Positions 1 to 7,343 of a stretch of 32,042 nucleotides of DNA are shown in pieces. The stretch is taken from assembly GCA_963205005.1 (NCBI GenBank), contig CAUJHW010000134.1, positions 1 through 32,042 of the forward strand, in the 5' to 3' direction. The translations under genes were made by a program, and so were the position numbers. A model generated the notes under the pieces. It saw nothing but the letters and a program-made list of their open reading frames with translations. It had not been told where the DNA came from and searched no databases. Origin of the DNA: Pseudomonadota bacterium (lineage in GTDB: Bacteria; Pseudomonadota; Alphaproteobacteria; Caulobacterales; Caulobacteraceae). Within the stretch, counting starts at the first letter, position 1, and each line of letters opens with the position of its first letter.

Positions 1-98
1 CGCCGATCACCATCTACGCCAAGCTGGACGCCAACGTCCGGCTGCAGCTGGACGAGGACGTGAAGGCCTTGATCCAGAAAAACCCGAACCTGTTCTGA
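1..98 (+). CDS. ynbE: YnbE-like outer-membrane lipoprotein, C-terminal part
   Basis: This open frame enters from the left edge in the frame beginning at base 3 and stops with TGA at 96-98. The visible 31 residues, beginning PITIYAKLD and ending KNPNLF, match the C-terminal pattern of YnbE family lipoproteins (PITI...D.DV..L......LF). In enterobacteria YnbE is a small outer-membrane lipoprotein that pairs with the AsmA-like protein YdbH to form an intermembrane bridge for phospholipid transport. The lipobox would lie outside the window. The following gene is a YdbL homologue, the third member of the set, and this neighbourhood is the main support for such a short fragment. A ydbH homologue is expected just upstream, off the window. 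Confidence 0.72.
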   Translation, partial: PITIYAKLDANVRLQLDEDVKALIQKNPNLF

Positions 99-110
99 GG
101 AGACATGACC

Positions 111-470
111 ATGCAGGGACGTGATTTCTTCAACGTCGGCGCCGCCGTGATGGCCGCGCTGGCCGTGACCCCCGCCGCCGCCCAGGCGATGGACGCCAAG
201 TCCGCCGTGGACGCCGCCAAGACCGCCGGCATCGTCGGCGAGCAGGCCGATGGCTTCCTCGGCTGGGTCAAGCCCTCCTCTGATCCGGCCCTCAAGGCGG
301 CGGTCGGGGAGATCAACGAAGGCCGCGCCGCGCTCTACCGCCAGGCCGCCGCGAAGAACGGCGTCTCGGTCGAGGTGGCCGGCGCCTCGGCCTACACCCA
401 GGTCGTCCAGGCCAAGCTGAAGCCGGGCGAATTCTACAAGCCCAACGGCGGCGGCTGGGTAAAGAAATAG
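111..470 (+). CDS. ydbL: YdbL family (DUF1318) periplasmic protein
   Basis: The product is about 119 residues: a Sec-type signal peptide (hydrophobic run VGAAVMAALAVTPAAAQA) and then a DUF1318/YdbL domain. Family-typical segments are the early G.VGEQADGFLGWV stretch, the INEGRAALYRQAAAKNGVS stretch and the end GGGWVKK. In E. coli YdbL is a periplasmic protein that assists YnbE in the YdbH-YnbE lipid-transport bridge. The gene begins 12 bases after the YnbE-like stop, so the two are surely co-transcribed. GGAG at 99-102 lies 8 bases before ATG 111 but only 2 before ATG 105, so 111 is preferred; 105 adds just two residues. The gene faces a SOUL gene tail to tail. Confidence 0.85.
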   Translation: MQGRDFFNVGAAVMAALAVTPAAAQAMDAKSAVDAAKTAGIVGEQADGFLGWVKPSSDPALKAAVGEINEGRAALYRQAAAKNGVSVEVAGASAYTQVVQAKLKPGEFYKPNGGGWVKK

Positions 471-472
471 CT

Positions 473-513
473 CCGTCATCCCGGCCGGCCGACAGGCCGG
501 TCCGGGATGACGG
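473..513. terminator. Strong hairpin between convergent genes
   Basis: A perfect 12-base inverted repeat (CCGTCATCCCGG at 473-484, complement at 502-513) encloses a second one (CCGGCC at 485-490, GGCCGG at 495-500) with a GACA loop. It begins 2 bases after the ydbL stop codon and could end transcription from that side. It lacks a clear U-run, so a REP-like extragenic palindrome is an equally good description. Its right arm runs into the heptamer array. Confidence 0.6.
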
Positions 514-567
514 ATGACGGATGACGGATGACGGATGACGGATGACGGATGACGGATGACGGATGAC
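505..567. repeat. Nine perfect tandem copies of heptamer GGATGAC
   Basis: Nine uninterrupted copies of GGATGAC occupy 63 bases between the convergent ydbL and SOUL genes. The first copy forms part of the right arm of the preceding hairpin, so the array looks like slippage expansion of a palindrome arm. The unit is not a multiple of three and lies outside any gene, so copy-number change would not alter a protein. Confidence 0.95.
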
Positions 568-578
568 GTTGCGGGCGG

Positions 579-1211
579 CTAGCTCGCCGCCACGGGCACG
601 GCGACTTCGTTGCGGCGCATGGGCGGCAGGGTCCACGGCGGGTCGTAGAACCAGACCACCGGCGCACCCGTCACCTTCCAGCCCATCTCCGCGGCCCGGG
701 CGCTGAGCTCTTTCGTGCGCGCCGCGACGGCGCCGCGACCGGCGAGGCCCGAGAAGCGCAGGACCGCGTACTGCTCGCCTGGCAGTTCGACAATGCGGAC
801 GTCGGGATTGTTCGGCGTCGGCAGGGTTTCGCGCGTGTACTTCGCGGGCATGAAGAACTGCACCCGCCAGCTTCCGTCGGCGGCCGGCGCCTGCGCCACC
901 GGCGCGGTCATGGCGATCTTCTCCGCCTTTGCCTGGGCGACAGGGGCGGTCATGGCGATCGGGGTCTTCGACCGGTTGCCGCCGAAGATGTAGCCGGCGA
1001 TGGCCTGAAAGCCCTTGTTGCGGGCCGAAACCTCGTCGCCGCGCACGACCGTCTCGGCGGCGAGGCGCGGGGCATAGCGCCGCAACTCCAGCGCCCCCTC
1101 CCTGTGCAGCACGGTGTAATGCGGCTGTTCGGTCGCGGCGCGCGCCAGTTCCGGGGTGAAGGTCGCGCTGAGCACGCCGGCGACCAGCGCGCCGATCTTC
1201 GTCGAGGCCAT
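579..1211 (-). CDS. SOUL family haem-binding protein, exported
   Basis: The product is 210 residues: an N-terminal signal peptide (TKIGALVAGVLSATFTPELARA) and then a SOUL domain. Recognisable segments are EQPHYTVLHREGALELRRY at the start of the domain, the IAMTAPVAQ motif twice in tandem 14 residues apart, and PEVRIVEL-type and YAVLRFSG-type strands (here PDVRIVEL, YAVLRFSG). SOUL proteins bind haem or related tetrapyrroles; bacterial roles are poorly defined. GGAG sits 6 bases before the ATG. The gene follows the CarH-like regulator by only 14 bases on the same strand, so the two are probably one transcript. The doubled motif is common in bacterial members. Confidence 0.85.
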   Translation of the reverse strand: MASTKIGALVAGVLSATFTPELARAATEQPHYTVLHREGALELRRYAPRLAAETVVRGDEVSARNKGFQAIAGYIFGGNRSKTPIAMTAPVAQAKAEKIAMTAPVAQAPAADGSWRVQFFMPAKYTRETLPTPNNPDVRIVELPGEQYAVLRFSGLAGRGAVAARTKELSARAAEMGWKVTGAPVVWFYDPPWTLPPMRRNEVAVPVAAS

Positions 1212-1225
1212 GGTTGACTCCAGGA

Positions 1226-2176
1226 TCAGGCGGAAAGGGAAGTGGCGCGGCGTTCCGACCAGGCCGCGACGGCGTCGGCGACCCCGGCGAGCTGCGGCAG
1301 GTTGCGCAGCCCCGGGAGCACGAAGCCGGGAAGACCGGGACAGGCGCCACCCGCCCAGATCTCGGTGGTCTCGGGCAGGGCGCTCCTCAGGCGGCGCAGT
1401 TCGCGCTGCGCGGGGGTGGCGCCGAACATCGATGAGAACGACAGCGCCACCACGTCGGCGCCATGGGCGCGCGCCGCGCGCGCCACGTCGTCGGTGGGGG
1501 TCTCTGTCCCGAGCGGCACGCAGCGGGCGCCCGCGAGGGCCATGAGGCATTCGGCCATCAGCAGACCCAGCGCATGGGGCTCGCCGGGCAGGGTTGTCAG
1601 CAGGACACGCGGCCCCTCACGGCTGGTCTGCGACACCCGCTCCAGCGCGCCGCGCAGGACGCGGACCATCAGCTCGGTGAACAGGTGCTCCTCGAACACC
1701 TCAAGGCGTTCAGCGACCCAGGCCTCACCCACCGCCTGGGTGAGCGGCGCCACATTGTCTACGACAAAACGTTCCAGCCCGTGGGCGTAGAGTGCGCCGA
1801 CGAACAGGCCGTGCAGGCCGTCGATGTCGCGGGCCTTCAGAAGATCCAGGGCCTCGTTCGCCCAGGCCGATCGCCGCCCGGCCACCGGGCCGGCTCGCGA
1901 AAGCTGAGCTTCGAGGGCCGTCAGATCCTGGCTGACCAGCGTCGAGGGTCGGCCGCCGGCGTCGAGCAGCATTCTGATAATGCGCAGCTTTTCGACCTGA
2001 TCCTGCGGGTAGAGACGATCGCCCGAGGCGTCACGAACGGGCGTCGGAAAGCCATATCGCCTTTCCCAAACCCGAAGCGTGTCCTTGGGCACGCCACTGC
2101 GCCGCTCGGCCTCACCGATCGAGACAGGGTCGTGGGCTGGGAGGTTGTTGATGGGAGAATCTTTCGGCAAACGCAT
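1226..2176 (-). CDS. MerR-family regulator with B12-binding domain, CarH/LitR-like
   Basis: The product is 316 residues. An N-terminal MerR winged helix (about residues 17-80, with [20 protein letters not shown] and RLYPQDQVEKL) is followed by a four-helix cap and a Rossmann-type cobalamin-binding domain. The cap holds W153-x9-E163-H164, the adenosylcobalamin-capping signature of CarH photoreceptors. The Rossmann domain holds E199-x-H201-x2-G204, supplying the lower axial histidine. These motifs imply an adenosylcobalamin-dependent, light-released repressor. The residue after the Trp is Val, where I recall that Thermus CarH has the His that captures cobalt after illumination. ATG 2176 has AGGA upstream at suitable distance; ATG 2203 would put a 15-base palindrome inside the gene. 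No carotenoid genes are adjacent; SOUL follows and folE2 diverges. Confidence 0.85.
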   Translation of the reverse strand: MRLPKDSPINNLPAHDPVSIGEAERRSGVPKDTLRVWERRYGFPTPVRDASGDRLYPQDQVEKLRIIRMLLDAGGRPSTLVSQDLTALEAQLSRAGPVAGRRSAWANEALDLLKARDIDGLHGLFVGALYAHGLERFVVDNVAPLTQAVGEAWVAERLEVFEEHLFTELMVRVLRGALERVSQTSREGPRVLLTTLPGEPHALGLLMAECLMALAGARCVPLGTETPTDDVARAARAHGADVVALSFSSMFGATPAQRELRRLRSALPETTEIWAGGACPGLPGFVLPGLRNLPQLAGVADAVAAWSERRATSLSA

Positions 2177-2177
2177 T

Positions 2178-2192
2178 TTTGTCCTAGACAAA
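2178..2192. promoter_or_regulatory. Perfect inverted repeat TTTGTC-CTA-GACAAA, probable operator
   Basis: This 6-3-6 perfect palindrome lies one base upstream of the chosen start codon of the CarH-like gene, within the 68-base divergent region shared with folE2. Its position over the ribosome-binding site and probable promoter suits autorepression by the MerR-type product. The sequence is visible; the binding assignment is inference. Confidence 0.5.
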
Positions 2193-2244
2193 GTCGCACA
2201 CATTCGACCTCTTGTTCAACATAAATCCTGCAATGGAGCTGTCG

Positions 2245-3054
2245 ATGAACGCGTTCACGCCCACAGACCTTCCGGACGTCCAGGCGACGCGTGACGTGCG
2301 CGGCCATGCAATCCAGCGTGTCGGCATCCGCGGGGTGACCCATCCGGTAACGGTACAGACCGGGCAGGGCGTCCACGCGTCCATCGCCCAGGTGGAGATG
2401 TACGTCAGCCTGCCGGCCGACCAGAAGGGCACACACATGTCGCGGTTCGTCGAGATCCTGAACGGCCTCGACGCCCCCCTCGATACCTCAAGCCTGTCGC
2501 TGGTGCTGCGCGCGATGCTCGCCCGGCTGGAGTCGGACGGCGGCTTCCTGTCGTTCCGCATGCCGGTGTTCCTGCGCAAGTCGGCGCCGGTCTCCGGGAT
2601 TGAAAGCCTGATGGACTACGACATGTCGCTGCGCGCCGAGCAGGTCGACGGCGAGGCGCGCATCGAGCTGGAGGTGACGACGCCGGTCACCAGCCTGTGC
2701 CCCTGCTCGAAGACGATCTCGCGCTATGGCGCCCACAACCAGCGCTCCCACGTGACCATCGCCGTGACGCTGGCGCCCGGCGCGCTGATGATGCCTGACG
2801 AACTGATCCGCATCGCCGAGGCCGCCGCCTCCTGCGAACTGTGGGGCCTGTTGAAGCGGGCGGACGAGAAGTACGTCACCGAGCGGGCCTACGAGAACCC
2901 GAAGTTCGTCGAGGATCTGGTCCGCGACGTGGCCGCCGAGCTCTGCGCCGACCCGCGGGTGCTGCGCTATCAGGTGGCCTCGGAGAACTTCGAGTCCATC
3001 CACAACCACTCGGCCTACGCCCGGATCGAGGGCGTCTCCGCCCCCGCGGCCTAG
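2245..3054 (+). CDS. folE2: GTP cyclohydrolase FolE2 (type IB)
   Basis: The product is about 269 residues, the normal size for the FolE2/COG1469 family. It converts GTP to 7,8-dihydroneopterin triphosphate, the first step of tetrahydrofolate synthesis, and replaces the zinc enzyme FolE. Diagnostic features are the active-site cysteine segment SLCPCSKTIS, followed by YGAHNQRSH, the glutamate in the AAASCELW region, and the metal-binding ESIHNHSAYAR near the C-terminus. ATG 2245 is chosen because GGAG at 2235-2238 is 6 bases upstream; ATGs at 2212 and 2233 are in frame but lack comparable signals. It is divergent from the CarH-like regulator, and a 67-residue gene follows immediately. Confidence 0.93.
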   Translation: MNAFTPTDLPDVQATRDVRGHAIQRVGIRGVTHPVTVQTGQGVHASIAQVEMYVSLPADQKGTHMSRFVEILNGLDAPLDTSSLSLVLRAMLARLESDGGFLSFRMPVFLRKSAPVSGIESLMDYDMSLRAEQVDGEARIELEVTTPVTSLCPCSKTISRYGAHNQRSHVTIAVTLAPGALMMPDELIRIAEAAASCELWGLLKRADEKYVTERAYENPKFVEDLVRDVAAELCADPRVLRYQVASENFESIHNHSAYARIEGVSAPAA

Positions 3055-3057
3055 GTC

Positions 3058-3261
3058 GTGGCGGCTCCCAACCGGCGGGTGCTGGACGCGGCGATGGCCC
3101 TGATGGGCCAGTACGGCGATGACGCCGAGATCATCGCCGTACTGCGGGCGGCAGAGTACGCCGCCATGGGCGACGCCGAGGGCCTCGCCGAGTGGGACCG
3201 GATCATCGAATGCCTCGCCGGCCTGTCCGAGGGCGCCGTGCCGCCCGGACAGATCAACTGA
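3058..3261 (+). CDS. Small conserved-looking hypothetical protein
   Basis: This 67-residue acidic protein begins with GTG only 3 bases after the folE2 stop, so translation is probably coupled. It is rich in Ala, Glu and Leu and looks helical throughout (VLDAAMALMGQYGDDAEIIA, then EGLAEWDRIIECLAGL). I recognise no domain and assign no function. Third-position GC bias fits a real gene. It ends 4 bases before the glcB stop on the other strand, and a 12-base palindrome (CTGAGGCCTCAG, 3258-3269) covers both stop codons. Confidence 0.65.
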   Translation: MAAPNRRVLDAAMALMGQYGDDAEIIAVLRAAEYAAMGDAEGLAEWDRIIECLAGLSEGAVPPGQIN

Positions 3262-3265
3262 GGCC

Positions 3266-5410
3266 TCAGGCTCCGGCGATCTGGGCCTTCCTCTGGCGCC
3301 GACGCCGGGTCAGCACGTGTTCAGTGTAGCCGTTCGGTTGCGCGCGTCCCTCGAACACCAGTTCCAGCGCGGCCTGGTAGGCGATGCTGTCCGGATTGCC
3401 GGCCATCGGCGTGTACAGCGGATCGTCGGCGTTCTGGCCGTCCACCACCTTCGCCATGCGGGCCATGGTCTCGCGCACCTGATCCTCGGAGCAGACCCCG
3501 TGGCGCAGCCAGTTGGCGATGTGCTGGCTGGAGATCCGCAGGGTGGCGCGGTCTTCCATCAGCCCCACATCGTGGATGTCCGGCACCTTGGAACAGCCGA
3601 CGCCCTGGTCGATCCAGCGGACCACGTAACCCAGGATGCCCTGGGCGTTGTTGTCCAGTTCCTGCTGGACGTCGGCCGGGCTCCAGTTGGAGCGCGCCAG
3701 CGGCGGGGTCAGCAGTTCGTCCGTGCCGGTGGTGGCGCCTGCCGCGGCCATGGTCGCCTGCAGGGCCGGGACGTCGACCTCGTGATAGTGCAGCGCATGC
3801 AGCACGGCCGCGGTCGGTGAAGGCACCCAGGCGGTGTTCGCGCCCGCCTTCGGATGGCCGACCTTGGCGTTGAGCATGTCCTTCATCATGTCGGGCGCGG
3901 CCCACATGCCCTTGCCGATCTGGGCGCGGCCGGGGAAGCCGGCGGCCAGGCCGATCTCGACGTTGCGCTTCTCGTAGGCCGGCAGCCAGGGCTCGGCCTT
4001 GATGGCGTCCTTGCGCATCACCGGGCCCGCTTCCATGGCGGTGTGGATCTCATCGCCGGTGCGGTCGAGGAAGCCGGTGTTGATGAACACCACCCGGTCG
4101 CGGGCCGCGAAGATGCAGGTCTTGAGGTTGGCGCTGGTGCGGCGCTCCTCGTCCATGATGCCCAGCTTCACCGTGTTGCGCGGCAGGCCGAGCTGGTCCT
4201 CGACCAGGTCGAACAGTCTGACGGCCAGCGCCACCTCGTCCGGCCCGTGCATCTTCGGCTTCACGACGTAGACGGAACCCGCCGGGCTGTTCCTGCGCGC
4301 GCCCTTCAGGTCATGCAGGGCGGCGGTCACGGTGATCAGCGCATCGACGGCGGACTCATAGGCCGGCTGGCCATCGACGGTGACCATGTCGGTCAGCATG
4401 TGGTGGCCGACGTTGCGAACCAGCATCAGGCTGCGGCCCTTGAGCGTCAGCGGGCCGGATGCGGTCTGATAGACCCGGTCTTCGTCGAGGCGGCGGATCT
4501 CGGTCTTCCCACCCTTGGCGAAGCTGGCGGTGAGGTCGCCGCGCATCAGGCCCAGCCAGTTGCGGTACACGCCGGTCTTGTCCTCGGCATCGACGGCGGC
4601 GACGGAGTCTTCGCAGTCCTGGATCGCGGTCAGCGCCGCCTCGACCAGCACGTCGGCGACCCCGGCCGGATCGTCCTTGCCGATGTTGCTGGCCCGGTCG
4701 ACCTGGATCTCCAGATGCAGGCCGTTGTGCCTGAGCAGGACACCTTCGGGGGCGTCCGCCGCGCCGCGCCAGCCGCCGAACTGGGCGGGGTCGGCCAGGC
4801 CGGTCTCGCCGGCGGCCAGCCGGACGACCAGCGTGCCGTTCGCCACCGCATAGCCGATGGCGTCGGCGTGCGAACCGGACGCCAGCGGCGCGACCCGGTC
4901 CAGCAGCTTGCGGGCATATGCGATCACCTTGCCGCCGCGGACGGGGTCATAGCCCTTGCCCCCGGTCGGTGGCTCCAGCGCGTCGGTGCCGTAGAGGGCG
5001 TCGTAGAGGCTGCCCCACCGCGCGTTGGCCGCGTTCAGGGCGTAGCGGCCGTTGGAAACCGGCACCACCAGCTGAGGACCCGCCACCTGGGCGATCTCGG
5101 GGTCGACGGCGCCGGTGCTGATGATGAAGTCGGCAGGTTCGGGCAGCAGATAGCCGATCTGCGTCAGGAAGGCCGTTTCCTCGGCGACATCGAAGGCCTT
5201 GCCCCGGCGCGCCTGCCACCAGGCGTCGATCTGCGCCTGAAGGTCATCGCGGCGCGCCAGCAGGGCGGCGTTGCGCGGGGTGAAATCAGCCAGGACGGCG
5301 TCCAGCGCCGACCAGAAGGCCGCAGGCGCCACGCCCGTCCCGGGCAGCAGTTCCTGTTCGACAAAGGCGTGCAGCAGGTCGTCGACGGTGACGGTCGGGG
5401 AAACGTTCAT
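3266..5410 (-). CDS. glcB: Malate synthase G
   Basis: The product is 714 residues, close to the roughly 720 typical of the monomeric G form. It condenses glyoxylate with acetyl-CoA to malate, the second step of the glyoxylate shunt, in the cytoplasm. Family segments include [48 protein letters not shown] and [19 protein letters not shown], which contribute to the magnesium and glyoxylate site, and [19 protein letters not shown] at the end. ATG 5410 is preferred over an in-frame ATG five codons upstream because family members start near [13 protein letters not shown]. The gene lies downstream of aceA on the same strand, with palindromic element D between them, so shared control is likely. Confidence 0.96.
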   Translation of the reverse strand: MNVSPTVTVDDLLHAFVEQELLPGTGVAPAAFWSALDAVLADFTPRNAALLARRDDLQAQIDAWWQARRGKAFDVAEETAFLTQIGYLLPEPADFIISTGAVDPEIAQVAGPQLVVPVSNGRYALNAANARWGSLYDALYGTDALEPPTGGKGYDPVRGGKVIAYARKLLDRVAPLASGSHADAIGYAVANGTLVVRLAAGETGLADPAQFGGWRGAADAPEGVLLRHNGLHLEIQVDRASNIGKDDPAGVADVLVEAALTAIQDCEDSVAAVDAEDKTGVYRNWLGLMRGDLTASFAKGGKTEIRRLDEDRVYQTASGPLTLKGRSLMLVRNVGHHMLTDMVTVDGQPAYESAVDALITVTAALHDLKGARRNSPAGSVYVVKPKMHGPDEVALAVRLFDLVEDQLGLPRNTVKLGIMDEERRTSANLKTCIFAARDRVVFINTGFLDRTGDEIHTAMEAGPVMRKDAIKAEPWLPAYEKRNVEIGLAAGFPGRAQIGKGMWAAPDMMKDMLNAKVGHPKAGANTAWVPSPTAAVLHALHYHEVDVPALQATMAAAGATTGTDELLTPPLARSNWSPADVQQELDNNAQGILGYVVRWIDQGVGCSKVPDIHDVGLMEDRATLRISSQHIANWLRHGVCSEDQVRETMARMAKVVDGQNADDPLYTPMAGNPDSIAYQAALELVFEGRAQPNGYTEHVLTRRRRQRKAQIAGA

Positions 5411-5430
5411 GAGGGCTCTCAACACAGGGA

Positions 5431-5585
5431 CCTTCTCCCCTTGCGGGAGAAGGTGTCAGCGCAGCTGACGGATGAGGGGTCGCGCCGTCATCTGGTTCGA
5501 AAGTGGCGAAGTCGGATGTGAGGTCGATGCGACCCCTCATCCGACCCCGTTTCACGGGGCCACCCTCTCCCGCAGGGGGAGAAGG
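5431..5585. repeat. Nested palindromic intergenic element D (155 bp)
   Basis: This element lies between aceA and glcB, which run in the same direction. Imperfect outer arms (CCTTCTCCCC at 5431 onward against GGGGGAGAAGG ending at 5585) enclose small hairpins. A perfect 15-base inner inverted repeat follows (5469-5483 with 5529-5543, core GGATGAGGGGTCGC), then a variable centre. The layout matches elements A-C later in the window but the sequence differs. Similar palindromes are scattered through many alphaproteobacterial genomes. It could end or stabilise part of the aceA transcript and so set the aceA:glcB ratio; that is inference. Confidence 0.75.
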
Positions 5586-5602
5586 GGCCTCAAGCGGTTG
5601 TC

Positions 5603-7195
5603 CTAGGCGAACTGGCCCATCGTGTTGTGGACGCCGCCGGCCTTCAAGGCGGCTTCGCCGGCGAAGTATTCCTTGTGGTCGTCGCCGATGTCCGAGCCCG
5701 ACATGTTCTGGTGCTTCACGCAGGCGATGCCCTGGCGGATTTCCTGACGCTGCACGCCCTTGACGTAGCCGAGCATGCCCTGGCTGCCGAAGTACTCCTT
5801 GGCCAGGTTGTCGGTCGACAGCGCGGCCGTGTGGTAGGTCGGCAGGGTGATCAGGTGGTGGAAGATGCCGGCCCGCTTGGCGCTGTCCGCCTGGAAGGTG
5901 CGGATGCGTTCGTCGGCCTCGGCCGCCAGTTCGGTGGCGTCGTAGTCGATGCTCATCAGGCCGTCGCGGCTGTAGGCGGAGACGTCCTTGCCGGCCGCTT
6001 TCCAGGCGTCATAGACCTGTTGGCGGAAGTTGAGCGTCCAGTTGAACGACGGGCTGTTGTTGTAGGCCAGCTTGGCGTTCGGGATCACTTCGCGGATGCG
6101 GTCGACCATGCCCGCGATCTGGGCGATGTGCGGCTTTTCCGTCTCGATCCACAGCAGGTCGGCGCCGTTCTGCAGCGAGGTGATGCTGTCGAGAACGCAA
6201 CGGTCCTCGCCGGTGCCTTCGCGGAACTGGAACAGGTTGGACGGCAGGCGCTTGGGGCGCAGGAGCTTGCCGCCACGGTTCAGCACCACGTCGCCGTTCT
6301 TCATGTCCGACGGGGCGATCTCTTCGCAGTCGAGGAAGCTGTTGTACTGGTCGCCGATGTCGCCCGGCTCATGGCTGACGGCGATCTGCTTGGTCAGGCC
6401 GGCGCCGAGGCTGTCGGTGCGGGTGACGATGATGCCGTTGTCGACGCCCATCTCGAGGAAGGCGTAGCGGCAGGCGCGGACCTTCGCGAGGAAGTCCTCG
6501 TGCGGCACGGTGACCTTGCCGTCCTGGTGGCCGCACTGCTTCTCGTCGGAGACTTGGTTCTCGATCTGCAGGGCGCAGGCGCCCGCCTCGATCATCTTCT
6601 TGGCCAGCAGGTAGGTGGCTTCCGCGTTGCCGAAGCCGGCGTCGATGTCGGCGATGATCGGAACGACGTGGGTCTCGTAGTTGTCGATCGCGTCGACCAG
6701 CTTCTGTTCCTTGGCCTTGTCGCCAGCCTCACGGGCGGCGTCGAGGTCGCGGAACATCATGCCCAGCTCGCGGGCGTCGGCCTGCTTGAGGAAGGTGTAG
6801 ATCTCTTCGATCAGCGCCGGCACCGAGGTCTTCTCGTGCATCGACTGGTCCGGCAGCGGACCGAAGTCGGAGCGGAGCGCGGCGACCATCCAGCCCGACA
6901 GGTAGATGTAGCGCTGCTTGGTGGTGCCGAAGTGCTTCTTGATCGAGATCAGCTTCTGCTGGGCGACGAAGCCGTGCCAGCAGCCGAGGCTCTGGGTGTA
7001 GTTGGCCGGGTCGGCGTCGTAGGCGGCCATGTCGGCGCGCATGATGCCGGCGGTGTACTTGGCGATCTCGAGGCCGGTCTTGAAGCGGTTCTGAAGACGC
7101 ATGCGAGCCACGGACTCGGCATTGATGCCGTCCCACGTGCCGTTCTTGCTCTTGATGAGCTGGCTCATCTCGATGATGTGGTCCTGGTAGGCCAT
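5603..7195 (-). CDS. aceA: Isocitrate lyase, long (about 530-residue) subfamily
   Basis: The product is 530 residues and cleaves isocitrate to glyoxylate and succinate, the first step of the glyoxylate shunt. The catalytic loop reads EKQCGHQDGKV, with the nucleophilic cysteine in KQCGH rather than the KKCGH of the E. coli enzyme; this form and length match the Pseudomonas aeruginosa type. Other family segments are PIIADIDAGFGNAEA (magnesium site), LQIENQVSDEKQCGH, LAYNNSPSFNWTLNF and the C-terminal QNMSGSDIGDDHKEYF. ATG 7195 begins MAYQDHIIEM, as in relatives; the longer open frame upstream lacks support. It is divergent from a RamB-like regulator and upstream of glcB, with a shared 148-base control region. 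Confidence 0.97.
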   Translation of the reverse strand: MAYQDHIIEMSQLIKSKNGTWDGINAESVARMRLQNRFKTGLEIAKYTAGIMRADMAAYDADPANYTQSLGCWHGFVAQQKLISIKKHFGTTKQRYIYLSGWMVAALRSDFGPLPDQSMHEKTSVPALIEEIYTFLKQADARELGMMFRDLDAAREAGDKAKEQKLVDAIDNYETHVVPIIADIDAGFGNAEATYLLAKKMIEAGACALQIENQVSDEKQCGHQDGKVTVPHEDFLAKVRACRYAFLEMGVDNGIIVTRTDSLGAGLTKQIAVSHEPGDIGDQYNSFLDCEEIAPSDMKNGDVVLNRGGKLLRPKRLPSNLFQFREGTGEDRCVLDSITSLQNGADLLWIETEKPHIAQIAGMVDRIREVIPNAKLAYNNSPSFNWTLNFRQQVYDAWKAAGKDVSAYSRDGLMSIDYDATELAAEADERIRTFQADSAKRAGIFHHLITLPTYHTAALSTDNLAKEYFGSQGMLGYVKGVQRQEIRQGIACVKHQNMSGSDIGDDHKEYFAGEAALKAGGVHNTMGQFA

Positions 7196-7287
7196 TTGCC
7201 TCTCCCGACTGGAAAATCCGGTGTGTTGCCGGGCGGCGTACAGCGCGGACCCCTTGGCGCGGAAGGCTTCGCGCGGTCTAGCTGTCA

Positions 7288-7334
7288 AACTTTACAGATT
7301 GTTCGTGTAATGTTGTAAGGATCGCACTTTACAG
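7288..7334. promoter_or_regulatory. Cluster of TTACA/TGTAA motifs, probable RamB-type operator
   Basis: The divergent region between aceA and the ScfR-type regulator carries a 9-base direct repeat ACTTTACAG at 7289-7297 and 7326-7334, 37 bases apart. Between them TGTAA occurs at 7306-7310 and 7314-7318, making inverted pairs with the flanking TTACA. This resembles in form the AACTTTGCAAA boxes known for actinobacterial RamB. The repeats are seen directly; assignment to the adjacent regulator is inference. Confidence 0.5.
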
Positions 7335-7343
7335 GAGCCGGTC

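Noticed and set aside
505..567. Heptamer array considered as a CRISPR or iteron origin
   Set aside because: There are no spacers, the unit is only 7 bases, and no cas or replication initiator gene is near; a slippage array is the simpler reading.
901..960. Tandem 42-base duplication (14 residues) inside the SOUL gene
   Set aside because: The doubled IAMTAPV motif is, as I recall, common in bacterial SOUL proteins and so is not peculiar to this sequence.
3854..7318. Long plus-strand frames (about 555 and 563 codons) over glcB and aceA
   Set aside because: They are antisense shadows of two unmistakable enzymes; Val/Gly/Arg-rich composition with no motifs.
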